Part shown: positions 21,388 through 31,412 of the stretch, one piece after another
Position numbering within the stretch: position 1 is the first letter of the stretch
How the letters are laid out: the number at the start of each line of letters is the position of its first letter
DNA from: Podospora pseudoanserina
Lineage: Eukaryota; Ascomycota; Sordariomycetes; Sordariales; Podosporaceae
Assembly: GCF_035222485.1 (NCBI RefSeq)
Contig: NC_085920.1
Location: 2,046,001-2,110,000 of the forward strand
Length of the DNA: 64,000 bases
Direction: 5' to 3'
The notes under the pieces: model-generated
Seen by the model: only the letters and a program-made list of their open reading frames with translations
What the model was told of the DNA's origin: nothing
The model's database searches: none
Position numbers and translations under genes: made by a program

Positions 21388-22862
21388 CGGCTACAAGATT
21401 GAGATCGGGGGCGTTTAGGTGTCTGGGATGGTGTTTTTAGGCGTGTTGGTGGTTTACCTAGGTAGTTTAGGTAGGGGACAGGAGTTTGAAGGGTTTGAAC
21501 TTTATGACCTTGCTCTGAAACCTGACTCTACTCTTGTGTAGGCTACTCTTGTATCTTGGTCCTAAGAGTGAAAATCACATGTCCCATTTATTTTCAACCT
21601 TTGGCACGATAATCCAACCACACATCCTCAAATCCTCTCATCATCACCCCAACCCCTCCCACCAACACCACTTGGCCATCGCCACTTGACCATAACCACT
21701 TGACCATAACCACTTGACCATAACCACTTCACTATCATCCACCTGAACACCACATCATCTCCCGCAACACACCCACCAACTAATTTAAAACAGGAAAAAC
21801 AAGAAAAGCAAGAAAAACAAGGAGTTAACCTACCTACTAGCCATAAGTACATACCGAAACCAAAGACAGTATATACTTCAACTCTCGTCCTATACCCTCA
21901 AGCAGATTTCAAACACCAGATATCCACGTACACACACACCATCTCCACCCCCAAAATCAAAAAGGTCAATAATACAATTGCCTCCATCCCATCCTAAAAA
22001 AAACGGACGAGCCAGTCTTTGGTAGTTTGTCGTCCCCATTCTCAAATCTCCTTCCAACGCAGAAGACCATCTTCATTCCCTTAGTACCTGAGCTATCAGC
22101 CATCCTCACTTTTCAACCACCAAACATATACAAGGTACCTTGCCCAACCATTAGAGACACCACTACCAAGTACCGCAAGCGTGTTTTCACGCAGCAAAAT
22201 ATCGATCTCTCCAACATTATCACCACCACATCACATCTTCACAGAAGAATGCCCCAAAGAATCACCAACACAGAGAGCCCACGGCCCAAAACCCTCAAAT
22301 TTAATACCTCTGCTATGCTATACTACGCCATGCCTCCATGCCTACGCCCCCCCAAAATCAGCAACAAATTGGTATTGTAGAAAATGTAAAAACGTTTGCC
22401 TCCTCCCTCTCTCAAGTTCCTTCATCTTTTCCTCTCCATGCCATCTCCCCTCCCATACCTCTCTATACCCATGGTTTTTGCCTGCCTTCCTCCGCTAATA
22501 CCATCTATGTGCCTGTGACATGTAGCGACTCCACCAAAACAAAAGAGAAATACAAAGCCGCTTAGTCGTTTCATGCCCTCGAGCAAGTCGGGTGCTTGCT
22601 TGCTTTTTCCGTCTCCGTCCTCCTCACATAGTGTAATCGCAATTTCCCCCGTCCGTTTGTTGTGGTGGTGTAGGTAGTGCTCTTCTCAATGGCCGTGATG
22701 ATCAAAGATCGCAACTGCTAGTGCTGGATATGCCGAGTGGTCGACCCCAAAATGTCTGCATTGATGCTTGTCGCAAAAAGAAATCCCCCAATATCTTCAC
22801 AAGAGCTGGTTGAGCAACATCTTGAAGTAGATGTTCCTTCTCAATGTGTGTTGTGTTGTCGC
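21388..22862. other. Intergenic between convergent genes
   Basis: This carries the 3' ends of the secreted-protein gene and of the kinase gene. No gene is supported. It contains a four-unit 14-base tandem repeat (listed separately). Confidence 0.5.
21668..21723. repeat. 14-base tandem repeat, 4 units
   Basis: Three perfect copies of CCACTTGACCATAA at 21682-21695, 21696-21709 and 21710-21723 are preceded by one imperfect copy at 21668-21681 and followed by a partial one. Confidence 0.9.
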
Positions 22863-25062
22863 TCATCTTTGAGCCTCCTCCTCATCAAGTGGCTCAACCC
22901 TCACCAAGATCTCCTCAAGCAGACCCTCCAAAAAGGTTGGCACCTCCTTGCCCATACCCACAGGCTCTTGCTTGTCGTGGTGGTCAATCTCCTTGCACAC
23001 ATGCGCAAGCTTGTACACCAGCTTCCGGATCCTCTCGTGCGTCGCCTCGGCCCGCTGCTGGCTCGGCGTCACCGGCGGAAAAGGCTTGCCCGGCTCTGGC
23101 CTAAAGAGCTGCTGCAGGCTAATCTGCCGCCTCTTGAGCGCCTCCTCGAGCGCCGGGAAAATCACGTCGTTCAGCGCGTCCAAGTCTCCATTCGGGTTCG
23201 CCGGCGCTGGCGACGGGAACGAGGTTGGCGTCAGCGAACCCGGATCGACAGGCTCGCGATTACGAGGCAGTTCCTTCGAGATCAGCGGCGAGCTTGGCTG
23301 ATGGGCAGGAACCTGCGCGCCATATCTTTGATAATGTTGTTGGACCTGCTGCTGTTGCTGATAGCTGTAGGGACCATTGTCGGGATACATCATCGGAGCG
23401 GGCTGGTTCGTAATCTTTTGGAGAGGCACTTGTGATTGTTGCTGCTGTGATCCCCGGTATGGCGGAATCTCTGGCAGCTTCATCGGCGATGCTCGAGTCG
23501 ACGAGGTGTGAGACCTCAGAGATGGTCCTCGAGAATATCCACCAGGCCCCAACTGCAGAGCACCCATTTCCTGCTGGATCTGCTGCGCGAGTGCCCGTTC
23601 GTATTCGGGAGAGCCCGGGCCAGGTGTTCGAGGCACCGGTTTGGAGGTATAGGAAGCGCGAGGAGTGTCGTTAAGGTCAGCAAGTGGCTTCTCGGGCGAG
23701 TTCTCCCTAGAATACCTGCCCTTGGTTGGCGAAGAAGCACCGACGGGTTTTCGCTGAGGTGACATCTGCCTAGAATTGCCAGCCCCTGTGACTGCCTTCA
23801 GGGTATCCTTAGTATCCAGAGTCAACTTCGCAGGACTCGCCTCCCTCCGCCGCTCGCCATAGTCGTCAGAGTTCTCCTGTGTCCTCGCAGACCTGGCATT
23901 GGTTGCCGACTCGCCCATGGCGTTCAACATGCCCGGCCTATGGATCAGGTGACCACGCTCATTAACCAGTCGTACCGTCCCAAAATCCCACATGTCATCG
24001 TCGGTGCGGGACTGATTCTCGTATTGAGTCTCCGGCTCGTCGTCCACATCGTCCTTCTCAGGCTCATGCGTCGCGGCCCAGCGCTGGTATCGCTCAATGA
24101 GCTCCGTCAGGTAGCTGGTCTTTTTCGCGCGTCTGATAAACGGATGCTTGAGCAGTTCCTTTGCTGAAGGTCGATCCTTGGGATCTCGCTGCAACACCAC
24201 CTCAATGAAGTCTTTGAAGGCCTTGCTGAACTGTGCCCCGTCAAGCCTGGGTGGAGGATTCTTAGGTATCAAAAACAGAACTTTCATGGGATGAATGTCG
24301 GCATAGGGAGGCTCGCCATTGGCAAGCTCCAGGGCGGTGATGCCCAAGGACCAGATGTCGGCCTTGTGATCATAGCCACTTTGCTTGATCACTTCCGGTG
24401 CCATCCAGAAAGGCGTGCCCACAAACGTGTTCTTCTTGGTCATGGTTGCCGAGAGTTGTCCAGAGACACCAAAGTCAGCCAGCTTGACCTGTCCATTAGA
24501 CGTCAAGAGGATGTTGGCAGCTAGAACATGATTAGCCCAAGAACCCCAACATCCCCACACTTACAAAGCAAGACTCACCCTTGATGTCCCGATGAAGCTT
24601 CTTGTCCGAGTGCAGGTAATCCAACCCCATGAGCAGCTCCCGAACAATGATGGCAATGCAGTCCTCCCCAATAAGGCCGGGCTTCATCAAATCGGCACAA
24701 CTCCCGCCAGAGCAAAACTCCATGACGATCCACAGCTCGGCGCCTTTGGCATACGACCCGTAATACTTAGTCACATGGGGCGACTGAAGCTCCGACAGGA
24801 TGGCAATCTCCTGGATGATATCGTCGACCTCATCCTCAGCACTTTCTATGTCGATGATTTTGATTGCCACCGCCTGACCAGTACGCTTGTCCACCCTGTG
24901 AAATTTCTGTCAGCCCAAGCTAGCAGAATCAGATTGTTGTCACGGGTAGAAATACCCTTTGTACACCTTGCCGAAACTACCCCCTCCAATGCATGACTCC
25001 CGGGTATAGAGCAGCTCAGGATCGAGCGAGAGCTCTCGATCGTTGTATTCACGTTCCGACAT
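22863..25062 (-). CDS. GCK-III / Ste20-type serine/threonine protein kinase, 693 aa, three exons
   Basis: Exons are 24956-25062, 24579-24895 and 22863-24520 on the minus strand. All junctions keep the frame. The first acceptor is CACAG, and the second intron has donor GTGAGT and acceptor TCTAG. The kinase domain occupies about residues 18-270: glycine loop GGGSFG (26-31), AIK lysine (48), HRDIKAAN (137-144), DFG (157-159), and the activation segment GTPFWMAPE (176-184), the Ste20/GCK signature. The body is closest to MST3/MST4/YSK1, Sid1 and Nak1/Kic1 kinases, which act with Mob/NDR partners in cell polarity and septation. After the kinase domain comes a long disordered serine/proline tail with two glutamine runs ([15 protein letters not shown]), then a helical C-terminal block ([19 protein letters not shown]...) that may bind scaffold proteins. 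Which of the fungal GCK-III paralogues this is cannot be settled by eye. Confidence 0.93.
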
Positions 25063-26014
25063 TGTGGTTCTGCTGGTATCCCTTGCTTGCGGCTGTCAAG
25101 GTAGGTCGATTGGACGAATGTGTGCTGCTCTCGAAGGCTACGTTTGCTCTCGAGAGCAAAAAGAAGGAGAAAACTCCAGTCCGTATTATTGTTGGCCAAT
25201 CGTGACGGACAATGCGAATGGCATGTAAGGGAGAGAGAGAGAGAGCAAGAGGGAGAGAGGAAGTTGTGAGTCGAGGGAGTTTGGAAGAGCGGAAAGTTGT
25301 AGTGGGAAATCGAAAAGCAGGTAGCCCACAGAAGCACTCGGAGGGCACGACCGAGAAGAAGCAGGAGCGAATGATCGGTTCGGTCGGACGAGTTCGAGGG
25401 TTGTGGATGCTCAGTTCGGGGAGCAAATTTCTTCGAGATTCGAAAATGGGTACTGTGTCTGTGTTTCTAATGGGAGTGAAGGAAGGAAGGGCGAGGCGCT
25501 CCAAGTCACAAATGCCAATACACCGCAATGGACAAGTACTCCAGGCTGGCTGGCTGTATAGCTGCTGTGGTAGCCAGATATGTACCTAGGTCATACAAAA
25601 TGTACCTGGCTCGCCCACACCTCCTATTGTCTGAAGCAAGAGACAATTGGCCAACGGTTTGCTGCTGCTGCTGCTTGCTGCATCTCTCAACTTGCCAGGA
25701 GAGAGAGGGAGAGAGAGAGATAGGTGCCTTCTCGGCCTGCTTGGTGGCTTGCGGCGGTACCTTGACCTGGCGAGAGCGCTGTCTCACCTGGGCACGTCAA
25801 GGCAAGCTCAAAGCAAGAGTATGACGTCCCCCAAATGTATCGCGCAGTTGTAGGGGGAGGTTGCGAGTGAAGTGTGGGGTCTGCGGTGCTGGCCGTCTGA
25901 AAGGGAAAACAGATGGGGTCTTTCTAGGCGTTGTCCACACACCGTTGCCCGCCCAGCCAGGCGCAGCCGCCCAGAACCAGGGGAATTTAGTTTACGCTAT
26001 GCGTTACAAACTAG
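25063..26014. promoter_or_regulatory. Kinase promoter and leader, purine/pyrimidine runs
   Basis: No gene is supported. The stretch next to the kinase start is CT-rich on the minus strand and contains GA dinucleotide runs at 25230-25245 and about 25700-25720, typical of a fungal promoter/leader. Overlapping short frames here have no family motifs. Confidence 0.5.
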
Positions 26015-26899
26015 CCGGACTTCCACCTCCACTTTTAATGCCTAGCGCCATAGCCACCCACACCAACCGAGGCATCTAAGGGCATTAATTTTCTACTTAC
26101 TATTTAAATCCATCAATTTTAACGTTTTCATATACTGAAAAAGCACGTAAATACTATTTTTTTACTATAATTTTTATAATTTACGCTTTATATTGAACTA
26201 TTTAAAACATAAAATAGGTTTTCACAAAAAATTAAAATTATTTTAGCATTAATAACTGAAGATTATTATAGCGCTATAATTATTAAGAAAAGCTCGAAAT
26301 ATTATTTTGTTAAGCTAAGATCATGGGTACGTAACATATTGTGTAAAAAAAAAAGACATCCAAAAGTAAGTGTTTGTCACAGACAAATTATATAGCAAGA
26401 CTAAGCGGGAACTGCAGCAGGCTGTAGTGGCCAATCAAGGAAAAAGTAGCAGCGGAGCTGCAAAGTAATGGGGCGCTTACCTCTTAGCAGAGGTAAGCTA
26501 GATTACTACCGCTCACTTGTCAGCCGCGGTAAGCTAAGTATAGAAGTACCTGGAAGATAAAAGTCTATATATATAGAGGAACTAATTAGTAAAGATAGAT
26601 AGTTCTGTAGTATATAATTTAAGTTATAATCGTCAGAATTTAGATTATTATTAGTTTGAGGTGCAGCTTTAAGCCTAGAATCTGAGTGAGGATGTGGGCT
26701 TTCAAAGGGTTTAGAGGAAATATTACTATACAAAAAGAGTGAAGAGCTTTTAAAAGCAAAAAATTATATTTATAAAGTTATTTTAGATATTAAGATTATT
26801 ATAGATGTTAGTAGCCAGAGATTTTTCATGGAGTTTAACTACCTTAGCTAGTATGCGTGATCATAGCGTCAGGCATTAAAAGTGGAGGTGGAAGTCCGG
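26015..26899. mobile_element. RIP-marked inverted-repeat element (MITE-like), 885 bp
   Basis: The ends are inverted repeats. The outer 29 bases (CCGGACTTCCACCTCCACTT, then TTAATGCCT) are identical at 26015 and, reversed, at 26899. For the next 30 or so bases the two arms differ almost only by transitions (C/T, G/A). The interior is very AT-rich (26080-26370 and 26540-26830), in sharp contrast to the flanks, with no open frame of note. This fits a non-autonomous DNA transposon or MITE that was mutated by RIP. A G/C-containing island at about 26370-26530 holds a perfect 10-bp hairpin at 26475-26498. I cannot fix a target-site duplication. The family is unknown; no transposase is present in the window. 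Confidence 0.75.
26475..26498. repeat. Perfect 10-bp hairpin inside the inverted-repeat element
   Basis: GCTTACCTCT, a TAGC loop, then AGAGGTAAGC, in the least AT-rich part of the element. A related imperfect copy with ACCGC/GCGGT arms follows at about 26507-26534. Confidence 0.8.
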
Positions 26900-28292
26900 T
26901 TTATACCGCAGAGCAGCATCTTGGGACGAGTGGCCTGTGCCCCTCTCCCCCGCACACTACCCGGCTTGCCGCCGCTAACATCTGGTCAGGGGTAAGCCTG
27001 CCTCCCTAACCCTGTTGACAAGGACAGAAGCTGGCGGCGGGGTTGCTGTTGACACCCCACGAAGAGACAGCATAGCAACAGCTGCTCACTGATGGCTTGA
27101 GATGGTTGGAGAAGATGATCCTTGACTCTAACACCCATGTGCCTAGTCTGTGGCTGATGCCGTGAACTACCTTACCAGATATATGTGACATATGTTCGTG
27201 GCCATGTTGGCTCTCAGATAAATCTCAGACAGATCTTCTGCCACACATCATCGCAGCATGAATCCCCGCTGATGAAGGTCAAAAACCTCCGGATGGAAGC
27301 AACAGTTGTATGATCTCCTCATCGAAAGCCATCGCAAGACTCAACACACTGTAGCCACAACCACTCTTCCCCAGTCATACTTAGGTACCTATCTTGACTA
27401 GCCAAAAAGAACATATTCTCCAGTTTTGCCCAATCTGAACCCTCAAACTCAGGCGACGAGTGTGAGCTTCAACTGGAAATTACACCCCCTTTCCCCCAAA
27501 CATTCAGGTAACTATGCACAAACACACATCATCCAATCGTTTTTAATCTTGACTGAGAGTGCTCAGCTTCAGGTAAGCCACCTCACCGAGGTGTTTCCCG
27601 CTCACCTTGTATCAACCAACCGATTGCCCATCATTGGAGGTTGACATGACAATGAGCCGATCATGTCCAGCACACTCCGTACAAGTCAAATGTGGCACAC
27701 TAAAAATTGCGCATCATCCGTAAAAGGACCCGACAGATTGGATACCAGAAGCTGTCTCCTGCGCCATGAACTTGCATGGTCTTATGTTGGGTTGTGGTTT
27801 GGGTGCCCATCATCCATCACTGACATCAACTCATCATCAAATCCCTGGTCACAGCAAAAAACAGTACAAAACATACATACCCTCATTGCACAATCACATC
27901 AGCACAAACAACCATACTTCACAAAATAAACACCACCCATCTATTCTCACTCTAACATTTATGCACAAAACCAACGGCATCAGAGCACCAAAAATCTTAG
28001 CATCTCTTCTTCGCTAACGGATCAAACCCCCAATCCTCACCCATCCTAATTCACGCAGCAAAGCCGACACCCCCATAAACCCCCCATAAGAGCCAATACA
28101 GCCTCTCCCATGCTGAGCAAGTAAAAAGGGAAACGTAGACGGAAAAATGCCCAGTAGCAACTAACCTCCCCATTCCAAATTACGCCATTTTCTTCCTCCC
28201 CCATCTAAAGACAAGAAGGAAAAAAAGGAACGGGATAACACAACCCACGCGCTGCTTTGCAGGCCTGCCTATAATCCATGTTGCAGGCCCAA
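26900..28292. other. Intergenic, no supported gene
   Basis: No supported gene. It contains one CCCTAACCCT decamer at 27004-27013 and A/C-rich DNA toward the 3' end of the UBX gene. Confidence 0.5.
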
Positions 28293-28613
28293 TCATCTCT
28301 CCGCAAGGTCCCCCTCTCTCGACTTCTTGGTCTTCAACATCGCTTGCCTAACCCTCTCACCGATGGCCCTAATCTGACCAGCCGCGTCCAAAAGCAATTG
28401 GCTCATCTCCTCACCCGCTGCATTAGCACTACTTAAGTTCTTCTTCATATCCTCCGCCAGGACTGTCCGCTCTAGAGACATCAACAATCCCGCAGAGGTA
28501 CTCGGAGACCCTGCATCCTCGGCAGATAGAGCTACATAGCAATCGACAGCCCCTAGAAGCTGTTCCCTGATCTTCTCCGTCAGGTCATGGATATTACGAC
28601 TCCAAGCGTCCTC
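28293..28613 (-). other. 106-codon open frame directly after the UBX gene stop, same frame
   Basis: The reading frame of the UBX-protein gene continues without interruption from the codon after its TAG (28614-28616) to a TGA at 28293-28295. The stretch has no ATG in its first 44 codons, so it is not an ordinary separate gene. The predicted peptide is helical and charged (EDAWSRNIHDLTEKIREQLL..., LERTVLAEDMKKNLSS..., AAGQIRAIGERVRQAMLKTK), looks like a coiled coil, and its codon use looks coding. Three explanations fit: stop-codon readthrough, a recent stop in a formerly longer protein, or alternative splicing. For splicing, a CTAAC lies about 30 bases before the TAG, and the TAG itself can serve as an acceptor in phase. 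The peptide family is not recognised. Confidence 0.55.
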
Positions 28614-30230
28614 CTAACTCTCAAATTCAAGCATCACCGTTCCGTTAGCGAGGCCAGCCTCCTTGATAGTTTGATCCAGGAGGTCGATCAGGTCCACACC
28701 ACTGGGTGATGTCTTGAGCTCAAATGGTACCCCCTCCATGCCTGGAATGGGTGGCTCAGCCTTGATCCATTCGTAAATTCTGGACACCGTATCGTCGAGG
28801 CGGAACCGCCTGATAGTGCGGCCGTTGCTGTGCCTGATCTGAATGCGCGTTGTGGTCTTGGGATCGGCGGCTGGCTCCGAGTGTGGCTGATTAGATGGAA
28901 TTCTGTCAAAAGCCGACTCAACCTTTGGAGGTTCTGCTGGTGACTCCTCCGCCTTCCCCTTGCCCTTGTCGTCCGCAGCCAGGTTGCCAGTTGAACGGGT
29001 TAGCGCATCGGGGTCGTCGATGTTTGGCGGCGAACCACCCGTGGCAGCCGCCAGACTGTTCTGAAGTGCGAGCTCAAGCTGCTGCTCCTCCGTCAATCGA
29101 TCGAAGTCGATAACGCGCTCTGGCCTCTTGGCCTTGGTGACGGGGTTTTTGCTGTTGGCTGCGAGGCTGTACCTATCAAGGAACTCGACAAGCTGAGCGT
29201 GAAACTCCGAGGGCGATGGAAATGGGATGCCGCTCCAGACCTTGACCTGTTCACCAGTGCGGGGGTCGACAACCGACACATGAGGATAGTTGTTGGGGTT
29301 CTCATGGGTCTGGTTGGGAAAGTAGAAGTTGATGTACCGCTCGGCAGAAGGATCTAACTTGTCGTACTGCAGAAAAATGAAGTTCTCCTTGATGAGGGCG
29401 ACAATGGCTTGGTCCTTCCACACATCGCGGTTGAGCATCTGGCATTGAAAGTCTGAGGAGTCTTGCAGGTTGACCAACAGCCACTTCTTCTCCTCCTTGC
29501 CTTCGTCGCGGGCCTCCTCCCAAGAGAAGTCGGAAATGATGTCGTATGGTGGCCTGAAGAGCTCAGCCAGGCGATCTGCCCTACTAACCGCAGCACCGGC
29601 TGGTCTAGAGGCTGCTGCCGGAGCACCGGCCGACCAAGCTGATGGTTGTGCGAACGGGTTGTTGGCTCCAGCACGCCTACGGGCTGCAGCGGCAGCTTGT
29701 CCGTGTTCCCTTCTAGCACGAATCTGAGCAAGTACCGACTCATGATCGTCGTCGTCAAAACCGCCACCAGGGGCCACGAGCACCTCAGTTGTACGTGCCA
29801 TGGGAGCCCTAACGCCATCGTCGTCGAGGCCTGCGCCACCACCCCCAGCCCCAGACGCTGAAGGATTGTAGAACTGCTCTTGCAACTCCCTAGCCAAGGC
29901 AGCATCTTCGTCTTCTTGAGCCGCACGGGCAATGCCGGCAACATCGTCGGTATCGGAGTCGAAACCCGGGTCCTGCATGTCGTCGTCGCTATCGTCAATA
30001 TGGATGACGCCTTGGGCATCTTCTCTGCCTTGGGAAGGACGGGGACGGTTCGAAGCTGTGGTCAACGCAGGGGTTTGCAAACTTTGCTCGATATTTCTCT
30101 GAAGGTCGAGGTCTGAATACCACATGCTGATGGCCTGGGTGGAATCGCCGCACATGTCGATCATACGTTTGGCCACGGCGTGAGACGTTGTCGTGACCGA
30201 CATGAATTCTTGGATCTGCTCCTCGTCCAT
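28614..30230 (-). CDS. UBA-UAS-UBX p97/Cdc48 adaptor (Ubx5/UBXN7 type), 538 aa
   Basis: Intronless. Domains in order: a UBA-like N-terminus (residues 1-45, MDEEQIQEFMSVTTTSHAVAKRMI), an acidic stretch with a ubiquitin-interacting-like helix (about 106-121, EDEDAALARELQEQFY), a UAS thioredoxin-like domain (about 218-355, with FSWEEARDEGKEEKKWLLVN and NFIFLQYDKLD), a second UIM-like helix (380-395, TEEQQLELALQNSLAA), and a C-terminal UBX domain (about 460-538, TRIQIRHSNGRTIRRFRLDD...). This is the architecture of yeast Ubx5 and human UBXN7, which bring ubiquitinated clients, including cullin-ligase substrates and DNA-protein crosslinks, to the Cdc48/p97 unfoldase in the nucleus and cytosol. The start is the only sensible in-frame ATG. 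The frame stays open beyond the stop (see the entry at 28293). Confidence 0.93.
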   Translation of the reverse strand: MDEEQIQEFMSVTTTSHAVAKRMIDMCGDSTQAISMWYSDLDLQRNIEQSLQTPALTTASNRPRPSQGREDAQGVIHIDDSDDDMQDPGFDSDTDDVAGIARAAQEDEDAALARELQEQFYNPSASGAGGGGAGLDDDGVRAPMARTTEVLVAPGGGFDDDDHESVLAQIRARREHGQAAAAARRRAGANNPFAQPSAWSAGAPAAASRPAGAAVSRADRLAELFRPPYDIISDFSWEEARDEGKEEKKWLLVNLQDSSDFQCQMLNRDVWKDQAIVALIKENFIFLQYDKLDPSAERYINFYFPNQTHENPNNYPHVSVVDPRTGEQVKVWSGIPFPSPSEFHAQLVEFLDRYSLAANSKNPVTKAKRPERVIDFDRLTEEQQLELALQNSLAAATGGSPPNIDDPDALTRSTGNLAADDKGKGKAEESPAEPPKVESAFDRIPSNQPHSEPAADPKTTTRIQIRHSNGRTIRRFRLDDTVSRIYEWIKAEPPIPGMEGVPFELKTSPSGVDLIDLLDQTIKEAGLANGTVMLEFES

Positions 30231-31412
30231 GGTTGCTGATGTCTAGCTGAGTCAAGCTAAGTTAAGTGATAAGAGCTGTCGTATGTCAAGATATGCGGGA
30301 AGTAGTATGCCCTGTGATGTCCGGCCGGAAGAGGAGAGTCGAAGGGAGTCAGTCGGTCGAAAGGTTTGTGGTAAAAGCCCACAGAGCTCGGAAGGAAATA
30401 TTGAGCGCACGCTGCGAGGAAGCAAGCGGCGGGAAGAGAACGGTTGATCCCAAAAGTCGGTCGCAGTGGCTCTCCGGAGGAAGGTCTTGGGGAAAAGTCG
30501 GGCAGAGGAGAGAGCCCAATGTCGATCGGTTTACTCAATCGCCCTCGTGGGTTGGTCGAGCGTGTGTCGAAGCAGGAAGAGTTGGGCTGCAGCGGCAGAA
30601 GGAAAAAAGGTTTTCGGCACGAGGCGTCGTAGCTCGGGGCTTGCGGGTGGGAACTGTGGGTTATGGTTTGCGAGGCAAGCAAGAGTGAGGTGAAGTGGAA
30701 GAAAGCTCCAGCTGTGATCGAGAGTGGGATGGGTAGGTGGATGGAGATTGAGCCCCGCGTTGCTCTTGCTTCCAGGTTTCAGCTTCGGCTGGGTTCTTGT
30801 TCTGGTGGGTGCGGAGAAAGAGAGCAAGCAGGTTGGGGAGTGGTGCTTTGGAATAATTGACTGAGCGATAAGATAAGATTTGCTGAGTGAACGCGTATCT
30901 CTGCTGGGTGCCTGTCAAGAGCAGAGCTTCGATGGGGGAGGAGTTCGTTTGGCTGCCCGGCGGTTGCTGGTTTGGAGGGGACGGGACCTGTGACGCAAGA
31001 CCGACGGCGGATCCCGATCTCTTGGCACCTGGCAGGGTTAGGGTTGCTTCACTTGTGACATTCAACAACTCGTTCCCTGAGGGACTATTGTTCTTGATGG
31101 GATTATCAGCGGTTATTTGACCAGTTCTATGCCATTGTATTTGTCTTGTAGTCAGGTATATATCTAAAACATCCTTGAACAAATATCCACTCCTCGAAAT
31201 ATCTCAAGATATTCCTCGTTCTTTCCTAAGCAGAGCAATGATGTCCTCTCTCCTCAATGACATCAACAAGATGTGCTCTTGTCGTTCCTCTTCTTCCTCG
31301 TTTCCAAGCAATTGCATGTTTGCCATAAGCCGAAAGACCCTCATCGGCTCTGCATAACCTCATGGCTTCCCAACGTCGTGATGAGAAGCAATGGCGTGAT
31401 ATCATGATGCCC
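30231..31412. promoter_or_regulatory. Promoter/leader of the UBX gene and 3' flank of ecm29
   Basis: No gene is supported. The minus-strand leader is pyrimidine-rich. It contains AGGGTTAGGGTT at 31034-31045. Confidence 0.5.

Noticed and set aside
26015-26899. Possible solo LTR of a retroelement
   Set aside because: The ends are inverted, not TG...CA direct-repeat ends, and no gag/pol remnant is seen; an inverted-repeat DNA element fits better.
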